From Pyrinomonadaceae bacterium (lineage in GTDB: Bacteria > Acidobacteriota > Blastocatellia > Pyrinomonadales > Pyrinomonadaceae), in the NCBI GenBank assembly GCA_021228405.1, contig JAJQRF010000002.1, positions 992,001 through 1,056,000 on the forward strand: a DNA stretch of 64,000 nucleotides. Reading direction: 5' to 3'. The notes under the pieces were generated by a model. It was not told the DNA's origin. It saw nothing but the letters and a program-made list of their open reading frames with translations, and ran no database searches. Shown in pieces: positions 1 to 8,301 of this stretch (its first letter is position 1; every line of letters starts with the position of its first letter). Made by a program: the position numbers and the translations under genes.

Positions 1-106
1 TCTGCCACGCGATATAAGCCGTTATTTTGTGTCCGGCATCGTCCCACGCCGACACCGAAACGATCGAACACATCGTCAATATCAAAACTGCAAGAAATTT
101 TTTCAT
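1..106 (-). CDS. S1/P1-type nuclease, N-terminal fragment (gene runs off the left edge)
   Basis: The gene reads leftwards out of the window, so only its first 35 codons are seen. They encode a Sec signal peptide (MKKFLAVLILTMCSIVSVSA) followed directly by a mature N-terminus beginning W-D-D-A-G-H. S1/P1 (zinc-dependent, single-strand-specific) nucleases have a mature N-terminal Trp followed two to five residues later by G-H, because the Trp backbone and that His bind zinc. The fragment fits this pattern and would be exported. The identification rests on about 15 mature residues only, so another W-x-x-x-G-H exported hydrolase cannot be excluded. Confidence 0.55.
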   Translation of the reverse strand, partial: MKKFLAVLILTMCSIVSVSAWDDAGHKITAYIAWQ

Positions 107-327
107 TATTCGTTCTCCAGAATCTACTTCAAAGATTTTAACGAATTAAAGAGATTAGAGAAAGTAGGAAATCGGAAGAAATTAAGCGATGCGAAAAATT
201 GAGTTTAAATGAAAGACAAATTATTTATAAAAAATATCATCCAATAAACTGCAAAACTTTTTCCGAGGTTCGTCTTAGCAATGTAGGACGAATCACATTG
301 AATTAAATAGATGTGAGGTGAATAAAA

Positions 328-588
328 ATGCAATTAGCTTTAGGACAAAACACGATAGCAAAAATGACGGTCAGCCAATACGAAGCGACGTTTGGCAACA
401 AAATAGGTTTATTTGGAAAGATTTTCGGCTGCTGGCACAAGGAATTGAGCCGCCCGTTTTCCGACAAAAATTCAGCTTATCGCGCCTGTCTGCACTGCGG
501 CGCACGGAAGCGTTTTGATACGGAAAATTTAAAGACTGTCGGACCGTTTTATTATCCTCCGGCAATATCGTCTAAAACTGCTGTTTAG
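328..588 (+). CDS. small Cys-containing hypothetical protein (86 aa)
   Basis: A GAGGTG ribosome-binding site lies about 7 bases before the ATG at 328 and supports this frame over the overlapping one starting at 318. The protein has no membrane segment or signal peptide. Its middle carries CWHKELSRPF and then CLHCGARKRF, so there are three cysteines including one C-x2-C pair. This suggests a half zinc-ribbon or a metal-stabilised fold. The function is not recognised. It is monocistronic, read towards a terminator at 637-676 that it shares with the convergent synthase gene. Confidence 0.6.
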   Translation: MQLALGQNTIAKMTVSQYEATFGNKIGLFGKIFGCWHKELSRPFSDKNSAYRACLHCGARKRFDTENLKTVGPFYYPPAISSKTAV

Positions 589-636
589 ACGATCAACTAC
601 CCCCTTCCTATGTCCTGCCTAACTTAAAACCTACCG

Positions 637-676
637 AGCCTGATTTTACCCTTTTAAAGTCAGGCTTTTTCTTTTA
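637..676. terminator. bidirectional rho-independent terminator
   Basis: A stem AGCCTGA(T)TTT / AAAGTCAGGCT with a short loop is followed by TTTTTCTTTT on the plus strand; A-rich sequence precedes it. It sits between the small plus-strand gene ending at 588 and the minus-strand synthase ending at 674, so it can serve both. It slightly overlaps the stop region of the minus-strand gene. Confidence 0.7.
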
Positions 677-1939
677 TATTTTCTGTAAAATCAAAGCGGA
701 ATTTTTCGAGCCGAAACCGATGCAATTGCAAAGCGCGGTTTGGACTTCGGCTTTTTGTGCAACATTCGGCGTGTAATCCAGATCGCAGGCTTCGTCCTGA
801 TCGTCTAAATTTATCGTCGGTGCGATGATTCCTTTTTTTATGGCAAGCAAAGCCGCGCCGATTCCGGCTGCGCCCGATGCGCCTTGCGGATGTCCGATCT
901 GCGATTTTGTCGCGGAAGTTTTCAGCTCATAGGCGTGTTTGCCGAAAGCATTTTTGATCGCCTGCGTTTCGATGCGGTCATTTAATTGCGTCGAAGTTCC
1001 GTGAAGATTGACGTAAGCGATTTCTGCGGGCGAAACGCCCGCATCCTTCATCGCCAGAGTCATCGCTCGTGCAGGTTCGACCCCGTTTTCTTCAAGGCGA
1101 ACGCGGTGATAAGCATCGCACGTCGAACCGTAACCCGAAATTTCGGCATAGATTTCCGCGTTTCTCTCGCTTGCGCTTTCCAGACTTTCCAAAACGAAAA
1201 TCCACGCGCCTTCGGCTAAAACGATTCCCGAACGCTGTTTGTCGAACGGACGCGAAGCGCGTTCGGGTGCGTCGTTAAAGTCTTTCGTCAAAACTGTCAT
1301 TAAATTGAATCCTTCGAGAATGCCGCGGGCAATCGGCGCGTCAACTCCGCCCGCGAGCATCATATTTTGTTTTCCCAAAGAAATATGTTGTGCGGCGTAA
1401 GCAATCGCATCGGTCGAAGACGTGCATCCGGTCGAAACGATGTGCGAAAGTCCGTGAAGCCCGAAAACCATCGAAAGTTCGGAAGAAAGTCCACCGTGCG
1501 TCGAAGACGGAATTGTGTAAACGCTCGCTTTGTTGGCTTCGCCTGTCAGCCAATAAACGTATTGTTTTTCGGTAAATGCAAGTCCGCCGCCGCCTGTGCC
1601 CAAAACCACGCCGAAGTTTTGCCGTTCTTCGAGCGAAAGATTTTCGGGTTGAATATTTGCGTCTTTAACGGCTTCGCGGGCGGCTTTTAAGGCGAGCGGA
1701 ACGGTGCGCGGAACGTGCTTGCGGTCTTTCGGGTTCAGTTCTGATTCCCAGTCGAAATTACGAATTTCCGCCGCGATCCTGACGGCAGAATTTGAAGCGT
1801 CGAAACTTTCGATTCGTTTGATCCCGCTTTTCCCGTTTTCGAGCGAAACCCAGAAATTATCGTGTCCAATGCCGATTGGGGTCACGCATCCGAAACCCGT
1901 AATGACGACGCGGCGCGTTTTCGTAAATTCTTTAAACAT
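674..1939 (-). CDS. beta-ketoacyl-ACP synthase, KAS II (FabF) family
   Basis: A 421-residue condensing enzyme of the thiolase fold, the usual FabF length. It should elongate acyl-ACP by decarboxylative condensation with malonyl-ACP in the cytoplasm. The Cys-His-His triad is visible: Cys172 in STGCTSSTD, His313 in NLHGTST and His350 in KSQIGHPQGASG, with Lys345 just before. The residues after the Cys (TSS) and the isolated location, away from other fab genes, recall ketosynthases of specialised lipid or polyketide pathways. A housekeeping fabF role is therefore not assured. The ATG at 1939 directly follows a strong hairpin (1941-1971) and no Shine-Dalgarno sequence is visible; no later start keeps the conserved VVITGFGCVTP segment. 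Confidence 0.85.
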   Translation of the reverse strand: MFKEFTKTRRVVITGFGCVTPIGIGHDNFWVSLENGKSGIKRIESFDASNSAVRIAAEIRNFDWESELNPKDRKHVPRTVPLALKAAREAVKDANIQPENLSLEERQNFGVVLGTGGGGLAFTEKQYVYWLTGEANKASVYTIPSSTHGGLSSELSMVFGLHGLSHIVSTGCTSSTDAIAYAAQHISLGKQNMMLAGGVDAPIARGILEGFNLMTVLTKDFNDAPERASRPFDKQRSGIVLAEGAWIFVLESLESASERNAEIYAEISGYGSTCDAYHRVRLEENGVEPARAMTLAMKDAGVSPAEIAYVNLHGTSTQLNDRIETQAIKNAFGKHAYELKTSATKSQIGHPQGASGAAGIGAALLAIKKGIIAPTINLDDQDEACDLDYTPNVAQKAEVQTALCNCIGFGSKNSALILQKI

Positions 1940-1940
1940 A

Positions 1941-1971
1941 AAAAATACTATGCTTTGAGCATAGCATTTTT
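1941..1971 (-). terminator. hairpin terminator between the SH3 gene and the ketosynthase
   Basis: A perfect 7-bp stem CTATGCT-TTG-AGCATAG is flanked by AAAAAT and ATTTTT, giving U-rich tails on both strands. On the minus strand it follows the stop of the SH3-domain gene (1999) and lies one base upstream of the ketosynthase start codon. Confidence 0.6.
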
Positions 1972-1998
1972 CGTTTACGATTGACCAAAATCTCTATT

Positions 1999-2733
1999 TT
2001 AATAATTCAGAAAAGCGTCGAAAACCCAACCTGTCTGATTATTGTAAGTGACCATACACCAACGTCCGCGCCGACTGTCGATCGTGACATAAGCCGTTTC
2101 GCAGTTTTCAAGATTGACGGTCGAACCCGAAGGGATTTTGACCAGTTGCGTGCCGGTTTTCACGCTCGGTTCGGTGCGAAGCGAAAGAAAACCGTCGCTT
2201 GTCGGTTTCACGCTTGCGGTCGGTCTGCCCGGATTGGTCGGATTTTTCGGCATCGTCGGCATTGTTTGTGCGTTGCTTGTCTTTCTTTGGTTTTGCTGTT
2301 CCTGCAATTTCTTTTCGAGATTGGCGAGCTTTTCCTGTAATTCGTCCGTCTGGCTGTTTGTTTTGGAATTTGTTGCCAAATTGTTCGTTGTATTGGCGTT
2401 CGTATTTGTCAGAACCGCCGTCGTATCTTTGCCGAACGGGTTAAAAAATAGAACTGCGCCGACACCGATCACGCCGATCAACAAAACGACGAGAAAAGCA
2501 ATAATGACGAACGGCAAAACACTGCGTCCGGGCTGAACTTGCTGAACGGTATTCGGGGCAAAAGTGTTTGGTGAAGTGTTGGGCGGGATATTGACCTGCA
2601 TCGGATTTCTGCCGTAGGAAATCTGTGTCGGCTGTTCGGCTTCGTTGACCGAAAACAAAGTTCCGCCGTCAGCCAAACAATAGCTCAAAGTTTCATCCGT
2701 ATAAGTCGTCTTGCAAACAGGACATTGCTTCAT
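1999..2733 (-). CDS. zinc-ribbon, single-TM, SH3-domain protein
   Basis: A 244-residue predicted membrane-anchored protein. Residues 1-20 form a zinc ribbon half-site (CPVCKTTYTDE...YC). About residues 70-98 are a hydrophobic helix (LPFVIIAFLVVLLIGVIGVG). A Gln/Lys-rich coiled-coil stretch with T/N-rich linkers follows. The C-terminal ~65 residues fit a bacterial SH3 domain (SLRTEPSVKTGTQLVKIPSG ... W(C)MVTYNNQTGWVFDAFLNY), which in exported proteins usually binds peptidoglycan. N-terminal CP-C-TYTDE ribbons joined to a TM helix are common in acidobacterial proteins. The exact function is unknown. It ends at the hairpin at 1941-1971. Confidence 0.7.
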   Translation of the reverse strand: MKQCPVCKTTYTDETLSYCLADGGTLFSVNEAEQPTQISYGRNPMQVNIPPNTSPNTFAPNTVQQVQPGRSVLPFVIIAFLVVLLIGVIGVGAVLFFNPFGKDTTAVLTNTNANTTNNLATNSKTNSQTDELQEKLANLEKKLQEQQNQRKTSNAQTMPTMPKNPTNPGRPTASVKPTSDGFLSLRTEPSVKTGTQLVKIPSGSTVNLENCETAYVTIDSRRGRWCMVTYNNQTGWVFDAFLNY

Positions 2734-2953
2734 AAATTTTAATGAAAACTATTTGAATTAAAGGAAACCGAGAAAAGATTCGCACTTTTTCCGAAAAAAT
2801 TCCAATTTGAATAAGGTAAAGATGAAAATTAACGGTCGGTTTTTGGTAACAAACGAATGTTTTAGCCGCAATTTTTGCAGATCGTTTAGTTCAATTTTGA
2901 TTTGCGGCGATTGAAAATCGGAGTAAACTTAAACTAAACGGAGGTATTTATTT

Positions 2954-3226
2954 ATGGACATTTATTTTTTGATATTTTCGTTATTCTTTCCGCGCATCGT
3001 TCTGCTCGTCTATCTTTTCCTGAATTTATATCCGAGTAATGCCGTGCCGCAGTGGGCTGACATTTTGCTCGGCGTTTTTGTGCCGCGCATTTTGATTCTG
3101 ATCTACATTTACCAAAATATGGGTGCAGATAACGTTTGGTTTATCGCGCATCTGGTCGTGCTGATTTTGACTTATTTCGGCGGCGGCAGGGAAACGGTTC
3201 GGCGCAGACGCGGAAATGCGGAATAG
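2954..3226 (+). CDS. small multi-pass membrane protein (90 aa)
   Basis: A GGAGG ribosome-binding site 9 bases before the ATG supports the start. Hydrophobic segments at about residues 4-27, 36-55 and 61-77 predict three membrane helices, and the tail is basic (RRRRGN), probably cytoplasmic. Its origin and function are not recognised. It is monocistronic and converges on the receiver/HD-GYP gene, with a terminator at 3251-3292 between them. Confidence 0.6.
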   Translation: MDIYFLIFSLFFPRIVLLVYLFLNLYPSNAVPQWADILLGVFVPRILILIYIYQNMGADNVWFIAHLVVLILTYFGGGRETVRRRRGNAE

Positions 3227-3250
3227 TCCTTTTAATTTCTGCCAAAATGC

Positions 3251-3292
3251 AAAAAGTCTGACTTTGTGATGAAACAAAGCCAGACTTTTTTT
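3251..3292. terminator. bidirectional rho-independent terminator
   Basis: A long stem AAAAAGTCTG(A)CTTTGT / ACAAAG(C)CAGACTTTTT with a GATGAA loop and runs of A and T on either side. It serves the convergent membrane protein (stop 3226) and receiver/HD-GYP gene (stop 3306). Confidence 0.85.
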
Positions 3293-3305
3293 GATGAATT
3301 TCGGT

Positions 3306-4445
3306 TTAGTGAACCAGTTCAACCTGCATTTTCGGATAAACCAGATCGGAAACGACTCCCTGAAAAGAAAAACTGTCTTGTTTTTCCATCAATGAGCGTT
3401 CGCGTAAGATTTCCCAATCTTCCCTTGGAATTTGCTTGAATGCCTCGACTATAATCGGGTCGAATTGCGTCCCCGAACATCGTTCGAGTTCGGCAACGGC
3501 ATCGTGGTAAGAACATCCGCGCCGGTAAACACGGTCGCTTATCATCGCATCGAAAGCATCAACGACCGCGAAAATCCGTGCGTTTATGTCAATGTCTTCG
3601 CCGCGCAATCCGTATGGATAGCCTGTGCCGTCCCATTTTTCGTGATGTTGTGAAACGACCCGCGCCGCACCTTCCAAAAATTTGATGTTGCGTAAAATAT
3701 TTTGCCCGTGAAGCGGATGAAGCTTCATTTTTGCCCATTCTTCATCGTTCAATTTCGCAGGTTTTCGCAAGATCGCGTCGGGCACGCCGATCTTTCCGAT
3801 GTCGTGTAAAAGCGCGCCGAGTTCCAGATCGCGCAAAACTTCTTTTTCCAAACCGAGTTCGTGACCGAGCCGCAAACTGAATGTGACGACCCGTTCCGAA
3901 TGTCCGTGCGTTTCAAAATCGCGTGTTTCCAACGCCTGAACCAGTGCTTTGAGCGTGATGCGATATGAGTTTTCGATCTCTTCGAGTGCTTTGTCGAGCT
4001 CGGCAGTTCGTTCGGAAACCAGTTCTTCCAGGTGATATTGATAACGGTCTTTGAGATATTTTACCTCATATTTTCCAAACGCTTTTTCAACTGCCGCTTC
4101 GATCTTTTTCAAATTAAAGGGTTTTTGAATAACTTCAAAAGCCCCGGCACGAAATGCGCGAACCGTGTTTCCGACGGCTTCGTGTTCGCTGATGAAAATA
4201 AAAACCGACCGCGGCGACTGTTTTTGCAAAAGCGGGATCAAATCCGTTCCGTTGATGCTCGGCAAAGCAAAAGCCGTCAAAATCACGGAATATTCGCGCT
4301 GTTTGATCTTGTTAAGTGCCGTATCTATCGAGTCGGTTCCGTCGCAAACGTATCTGGCGGAGAAATAATTAACCAGCAAACTCAGCTTTGCCGAGTCCTG
4401 ATCGATAATAAGCAGACTTTTTTCGCTTTCCTGAATTTCGAACAT
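3306..4445 (-). CDS. receiver-like / HD-GYP domain protein (probable c-di-GMP phosphodiesterase)
   Basis: A 379-residue protein. Residues 8-125 form a receiver domain, a coiled coil (about 135-165) follows, then an HD-GYP domain (about 165-350). The hydrolase motifs are complete: H214-D215 in LLHDIGKIGVPDAIL, HPLHG (243-247), and HHEKWDGTGYP with G275-Y276-P277. It is therefore expected to linearise cyclic di-GMP with a di- or tri-iron centre. The receiver keeps Asp15 and Lys108 but has Ala58 where the phospho-acceptor Asp belongs (LTAFALP), and Gln16 replaces the second acidic pocket residue. Classical phosphorylation should therefore be impossible, and the domain may act by protein contact. 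No histidine kinase gene is adjacent. Confidence 0.85.
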   Translation of the reverse strand: MFEIQESEKSLLIIDQDSAKLSLLVNYFSARYVCDGTDSIDTALNKIKQREYSVILTAFALPSINGTDLIPLLQKQSPRSVFIFISEHEAVGNTVRAFRAGAFEVIQKPFNLKKIEAAVEKAFGKYEVKYLKDRYQYHLEELVSERTAELDKALEEIENSYRITLKALVQALETRDFETHGHSERVVTFSLRLGHELGLEKEVLRDLELGALLHDIGKIGVPDAILRKPAKLNDEEWAKMKLHPLHGQNILRNIKFLEGAARVVSQHHEKWDGTGYPYGLRGEDIDINARIFAVVDAFDAMISDRVYRRGCSYHDAVAELERCSGTQFDPIIVEAFKQIPREDWEILRERSLMEKQDSFSFQGVVSDLVYPKMQVELVH

Positions 4446-4658
4446 TTTTTGCCCCTTGATGAATGAATTTTTTAGATTTGATGTGACGGAAAAGGTATGA
4501 AGTCTAAATAGCAGACAACAAACTTTAACATAAAAAAACGCAGATTGGCAATAGATTTCCTGAAATAGATGATTTTTAGGAAAAATTTGTGAAAATCGGG
4601 AATGTGAGTATTTAAGTCTTGACGGAATGGAAGAAGAGTTTTATTATCATTAATTCAC

Positions 4659-4743
4659 GCCGGAGTGGCGAAATTGGTATACGCACTAGACTCAAAATCT
4701 AGCGGGCTTCACGCCCATGTCGGTTCGAGTCCGACCTCCGGCA
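4659..4743 (+). tRNA. tRNA-Leu (anticodon CAA)
   Basis: An 85-nt type II tRNA. The acceptor stem is GCCGGAG/CTCCGGC with discriminator A. The anticodon stem CTAGA/TCTAG encloses the loop CTCAAAA, giving anticodon CAA (codon UUG). A long variable arm (GCGGGCTTCACGCCC) and a T-arm GGTTCGAGTCC are present. The 3' CCA is not encoded. No other tRNA is nearby. Confidence 0.95.
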
Positions 4744-4810
4744 TCAACTCGTTAATCTGCAAAGGTAATAACTTTTCGATCTTAAAATCAAAAGACAATT
4801 TAATTTAGTT

Positions 4811-5356
4811 CTACTCCGTCAGCGGTTGAAATGGTTTTCCGTAAAGCTCCTGGTAAATCCAGCCTAAAAACCTGACTTCCGCCGTGCAAAGGGCTTCGAG
4901 CCAACTGCTTGTGAGAAACAGACGTTTTTCCAGTTCGGAGGCGATTTTTTCGGCTTCCGCAATGTGCGATTTTTCCATATCGAGCTTATGTTGTGCGCCG
5001 ATGTCTTCACGTGTTTGCTTTGATTCGCCGAGTGCCTGCAAAACTTCGGTGATCCATTTCCGCAAAGCGTTTTCCGAAGAGTTCTCGCCCAGAGCCTGAA
5101 AAACGCCGATCGCAAAGCGCGCTTCGGCATTTTCAAAAGGATAAACTTCAACGCCGTTTGCCGCGTCGTCAGCCTGTTTCCATTGAAAAAGTTCTTCGAC
5201 CTGCCAGTGACGGACGAGTCCGACGCGGTTATCGTAGTTCAGAAACCATTCCAAAAGGTCGGCGAGCGAGTTAATATCGATGTCGCCGCTTGCCGTTTTC
5301 GCCAATTTCGGCGGTAAGTTTTGCTGTTGCTGTGCTTGATTCATTTTTTTATTCAA
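4811..5356 (-). CDS. hypothetical protein (181 aa)
   Basis: A soluble-looking protein with no signal peptide or membrane helix. It has a Gln-rich N-terminus (QAQQQQN) and a largely helical, acidic body with tryptophans at WFLNYDN and WQVEELFQW. The start ATG at 5356 could be replaced by the Met five codons later. No family is recognised. It is monocistronic, divergent from the K+ channel gene, with an 84-bp intergenic region. Confidence 0.55.
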   Translation of the reverse strand: MNKKMNQAQQQQNLPPKLAKTASGDIDINSLADLLEWFLNYDNRVGLVRHWQVEELFQWKQADDAANGVEVYPFENAEARFAIGVFQALGENSSENALRKWITEVLQALGESKQTREDIGAQHKLDMEKSHIAEAEKIASELEKRLFLTSSWLEALCTAEVRFLGWIYQELYGKPFQPLTE

Positions 5357-5440
5357 AACATTTCATCATTTTTCAGCCGTAAAAAGCAATTCGCTTTTAC
5401 AATTTCAAATGCTTTCATATAATTTTACTAAAATAAAAAC

Positions 5441-6412
5441 GTGACGGAACAACCACTTAAACAAGACTTTCAAGTAAAAATAGCTCCCGGAAAAGATTCG
5501 CAGGATTTGGGCTTCGGCTCGGTCGTGTCGGCGGAAAGCCGCCAGCGTTTACTGAATCAGGACGGGAGTTTTAACGTCAAACGAACCGGCTTGAGCTATC
5601 TTTCTTCGCTCAATCTTTATCACACTTTGCTTTCGATGAAGTGGAAGACGTTTCTCGGTCTGCTGCTTTTACTGTATTTTCTGAGTAACGTGGCTTTTGG
5701 ACTTGCCTATTCTTTGCTCGGCGCGGAATCGCTTGTCGATTCTTCGTCAACGCCGACCGAAAATCTTTTTGTTCGCGGATTTTTCTTTAGCGTGCAGACG
5801 TTTGCGACGATCGGTTACGGGACGATTCATCCGGTCGGAATTGTCCCGAATCTGCTCGTAACCATCGAATCTTATTACAGCCTGATCGCCAATGCGCTGA
5901 TTACGGGCGTTGTTTTTGCACGTTTTGCGCGTCCCACGGCGCGGGTTCATTTCAGTAAGATCGCCGTTATCGCGCCTTATCAAAATATCACGGGTTTGAT
6001 GTTTCGGCTTGTCAATGCCAGAAGCAATCAGCTTATCGAAGTCGAAGCAAAAGTGATGTTTGCGCGATTCGTTAATGAAAACGGGAAATTGGTGCGCCGT
6101 TTCGATCTGCTCGAACTCGAACGCCAAAACGTCGCATTTTTTCCGCTTGCCTGGACGGTCGTGCATCCGATCGATGAAAATTCGCCGTTGTATAATATGA
6201 CGGCGGAAGACCTTAAGAATTCCGACGCGGAAATTCTGGTTTTACTGAGCGCAACGGATGAAACCTTTGCGGCGGTCGTGCATACGCGTTCATCTTACAA
6301 GCACGAAGAGATACGGATCGGGCATAAATTCGTCAGTATTTATAACAAAGCCGAAAACGGCGAAACGATTTCGATCAACATCAAAAAACTTTCGCACGTT
6401 GAAAAAGTCTGA
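5441..6412 (+). CDS. inward-rectifier (Kir/KirBac-type) potassium channel
   Basis: A 323-residue channel subunit starting with GTG. An amphipathic N-terminal segment precedes membrane helix 1 (about 68-92). The pore helix and selectivity filter follow (TFATIGYGTIHP, with T123-I-G-Y-G127), then helix 2 (about 135-160). The C-terminal ~160 residues form a beta-rich cytoplasmic domain typical of Kir channels (for example PLAWTVVHPIDENSPLYNM). These features separate it from simple two-TM KcsA-like channels. It should form a tetramer conducting K+ in the inner membrane. It is monocistronic and has no linked sensor. Confidence 0.92.
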   Translation: MTEQPLKQDFQVKIAPGKDSQDLGFGSVVSAESRQRLLNQDGSFNVKRTGLSYLSSLNLYHTLLSMKWKTFLGLLLLLYFLSNVAFGLAYSLLGAESLVDSSSTPTENLFVRGFFFSVQTFATIGYGTIHPVGIVPNLLVTIESYYSLIANALITGVVFARFARPTARVHFSKIAVIAPYQNITGLMFRLVNARSNQLIEVEAKVMFARFVNENGKLVRRFDLLELERQNVAFFPLAWTVVHPIDENSPLYNMTAEDLKNSDAEILVLLSATDETFAAVVHTRSSYKHEEIRIGHKFVSIYNKAENGETISINIKKLSHVEKV

Positions 6413-6483
6413 AACGAACTGAATAAAATCTTCGTTTGAATTTTGTGTGAAACAGCGTAAACTTTTCATTTGGAGGAAAACTA

Positions 6484-6888
6484 ATGGCTACTAATTTCGT
6501 TTACTGTCCTAATTGTTCCGAACAAAATACAAATTTTGATTCGTCGTGCCGCCGTTGCGGAGCGATGCTTCCGAATATCTCGATGCCGATTCAGCCCGCA
6601 CCGCAATATGGAATGCAGACGCAACAGCCGGTTGGCGCGGATAAAAGAATTGCCGCCGGAATCTGCGGGATTTTGTTGGGTGCTTTCGGTGTCCATAAAT
6701 TCGTTATGGGCTATACAAATGAGGGCGTAATTATGCTTGTCGTATCGCTCGTCGGCGGATTTTTTCTTTGCGGTATCCCGACGGCGGTCGTTTCGATCAT
6801 CGGTTTGATCGAAGGGATTATGTATCTGGTCAAATCAGACGAGGAATTTTCCCAAACGTATTTCCAAAACCGCAAAGGCTGGTTTTAA
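6484..6888 (+). CDS. zinc-ribbon TM2-domain membrane protein
   Basis: A strong GGAGG site lies 7 bases before the ATG. The 134-residue protein begins with a four-Cys zinc ribbon (CPNC...CRRC, residues 8-26), followed by a Pro/Gln-rich linker. A TM2 domain covers residues 52-120: DKRIAAGICGILLGAFGVHKFVMGY, then a second hydrophobic helix and GLIEGIMYL. TM2 proteins are widespread inner-membrane proteins of unknown mechanism. The zinc-ribbon-plus-TM2 layout is seen in many environmental bacteria. It is monocistronic and ends before a terminator at 6925-6960. Confidence 0.85.
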   Translation: MATNFVYCPNCSEQNTNFDSSCRRCGAMLPNISMPIQPAPQYGMQTQQPVGADKRIAAGICGILLGAFGVHKFVMGYTNEGVIMLVVSLVGGFFLCGIPTAVVSIIGLIEGIMYLVKSDEEFSQTYFQNRKGWF

Positions 6889-6924
6889 AATCTTCAAAGC
6901 CGCGTATTCAATAATTCGTGAAAA

Positions 6925-6960
6925 GAAAAGCCGGAAGTCTGACGCTTTCGGCTTTTCAGT
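6925..6960 (+). terminator. rho-independent terminator after the TM2 gene
   Basis: The stem GAAAAGCCG(G)AAG / CTT(T)CGGCTTTTC has a small loop and is followed by AGTTTT. It sits 37 bases after the TM2 stop codon. Confidence 0.7.
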
Positions 6961-7048
6961 TTTCGCTTATTTGACGATATAAATCGAAAATTATTGATAA
7001 ATTCGTTCAAGACGGATAGTCTTAAATAAAATTACGAGGAAGGGGAAT

Positions 7049-7567
7049 ATGAAAATAACAATAATTTTATCGGCAATAATCGGTCTTTTGAGTTTTAATG
7101 TTTACGCGCAAAGCAGGACTTGCAGTGAAAAAAGAGCAAATCTGCCCGCGATTCGCGGGTTAAAGCTCGATATGGCGAAAAGTGCCGTGACGAAGATTTA
7201 TCCGTCGATGCAGTTTGTCGATAAACAGGGGATGCAATACGGCACGGTCGGCAAAGCGGCGATGAAAGATGCCGAACTGCAAAAAGGCGTTGAAACGATA
7301 ACCGTCGTTTTTGTAAAAGATAAGCTTGCTTCGGCGTTGGTCACGTATGACGAAAATGTGAGTTGGGTTTCGTCCGTCGAATTTACCGAATATGTCGGCG
7401 AATCTCTGCAATTGCCGGTTTTGGCTTGGAAAAACGGCGGCGGAACCGACAGAAAAATAGTTTGTTCGGATTTCGTCATCAACGGCGGTTTGAATAAAAA
7501 TAACCGCGCCGTTTTGCTTCTTATCAAACCCGAAAGCGAATTTAAGCTGCCTTCCGGCAAAAATTAA
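7049..7567 (+). CDS. exported protein of unknown function (172 aa)
   Basis: AGGAAGGGG upstream of the ATG is a good ribosome-binding site. Residues 1-20 are a Sec signal peptide (MKITIILSAIIGLLSFNVYA) with an A-Q cleavage context. The mature part has two cysteines (RTCSEKR and KIVCSDF) that could form a disulfide. It includes GLKLDMAKSAVTKIYPSM, a phrase resembling the helix-turn start of small periplasmic/lipoprotein domains. No family is assigned. It lies 18 bases before riboflavin synthase and may be co-transcribed with it. Confidence 0.65.
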   Translation: MKITIILSAIIGLLSFNVYAQSRTCSEKRANLPAIRGLKLDMAKSAVTKIYPSMQFVDKQGMQYGTVGKAAMKDAELQKGVETITVVFVKDKLASALVTYDENVSWVSSVEFTEYVGESLQLPVLAWKNGGGTDRKIVCSDFVINGGLNKNNRAVLLLIKPESEFKLPSGKN

Positions 7568-7585
7568 AAGGAACGAAATACTTTA

Positions 7586-8236
7586 ATGTTTACAGGCATT
7601 ATCGAAGAACTCGGAAAGATCGCATCGCTCGAAAAACGCGCGGACGGCGCAAAAATAAAAATTGCGGCGAAAACCGTCTGCGAAGGCACAAACGAAGGCG
7701 ATTCGATCGCCGTCAACGGCGTTTGCCTGACCGCGCTCGAAATCACGCCGAATTCTTTTACGGCTGATGTTTCGGGCGAAACGCTCGATAAATCGACGCT
7801 CGGAAATCTGAAAACAGGTTCAAAAGTAAATCTCGAACGCGCCGTGACACCCGCGACGCGGCTCGGCGGTCATATCGTGCAAGGTCACGTTGACGCGCGC
7901 GGGAAATTTCTCGGGGCACAACAGGAAGGCGATTTTTGGACGGTAAGAATCGGTTTTCCGCGTGAGATCGGGCAATATCTCGTTTATAAAGGTTCGGTTT
8001 CGGTCGAAGGAATATCGCTGACGATCGCCGAACTGAAAGACGATCATTTCGAGATCGCCGTCATTCCGAAAACGTGGGAACTGACGAATCTTTCGAGTCT
8101 GAAAACGGGCGATGCGGTCAATCTCGAAGCCGATGTGATCGCCAAATACGTCGAAAGAATCTTGCTTTACGGCAAAACAGCGGAGAAAAGCGAAGGTGTG
8201 ACGATGGAAAAGCTGAAAAAAATGGGTTTCGTTTGA
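7586..8236 (+). CDS. ribE: riboflavin synthase, alpha subunit
   Basis: A 216-residue enzyme of the lumazine-binding family. It dismutates two 6,7-dimethyl-8-ribityllumazine molecules to riboflavin as a cytoplasmic trimer. The N-terminus MFTGIIEELG is diagnostic. Two tandem lumazine-binding barrels are visible: residues 1-~95 (GVCLTAL, GGHIVQGHVD) and ~97-190 (YLVYKGSVSVEGISLTI). The length is normal. The other rib genes are not in the window, so the pathway is not clustered here. No FMN riboswitch-like structure fits into the 18-base upstream gap. A terminator follows at 8249-8283. Confidence 0.95.
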   Translation: MFTGIIEELGKIASLEKRADGAKIKIAAKTVCEGTNEGDSIAVNGVCLTALEITPNSFTADVSGETLDKSTLGNLKTGSKVNLERAVTPATRLGGHIVQGHVDARGKFLGAQQEGDFWTVRIGFPREIGQYLVYKGSVSVEGISLTIAELKDDHFEIAVIPKTWELTNLSSLKTGDAVNLEADVIAKYVERILLYGKTAEKSEGVTMEKLKKMGFV

Positions 8237-8248
8237 AGCCGTAATAAA

Positions 8249-8283
8249 GAAAAGCGTTCGTAAAAATTACGAACGCTTTTCGA
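8249..8283. terminator. bidirectional rho-independent terminator
   Basis: A perfect 15-bp stem GAAAAGCGTTCGTAA / TTACGAACGCTTTTC with an AAA loop. It separates the convergent ribE (stop 8236) and DUF883-like gene (stop 8302). Confidence 0.85.
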
Positions 8284-8301
8284 TTTGGATTTTTCCGAAT
8301 A

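Noticed and set aside
986..1958. Several plus-strand frames over the ketosynthase
   Set aside because: They are Arg/Ser-rich shadows of a well-supported minus-strand gene.
4446..4658. Possible riboswitch between the HD-GYP gene and tRNA-Leu
   Set aside because: No conserved aptamer or stable stem is recognisable; it looks like ordinary promoter DNA.
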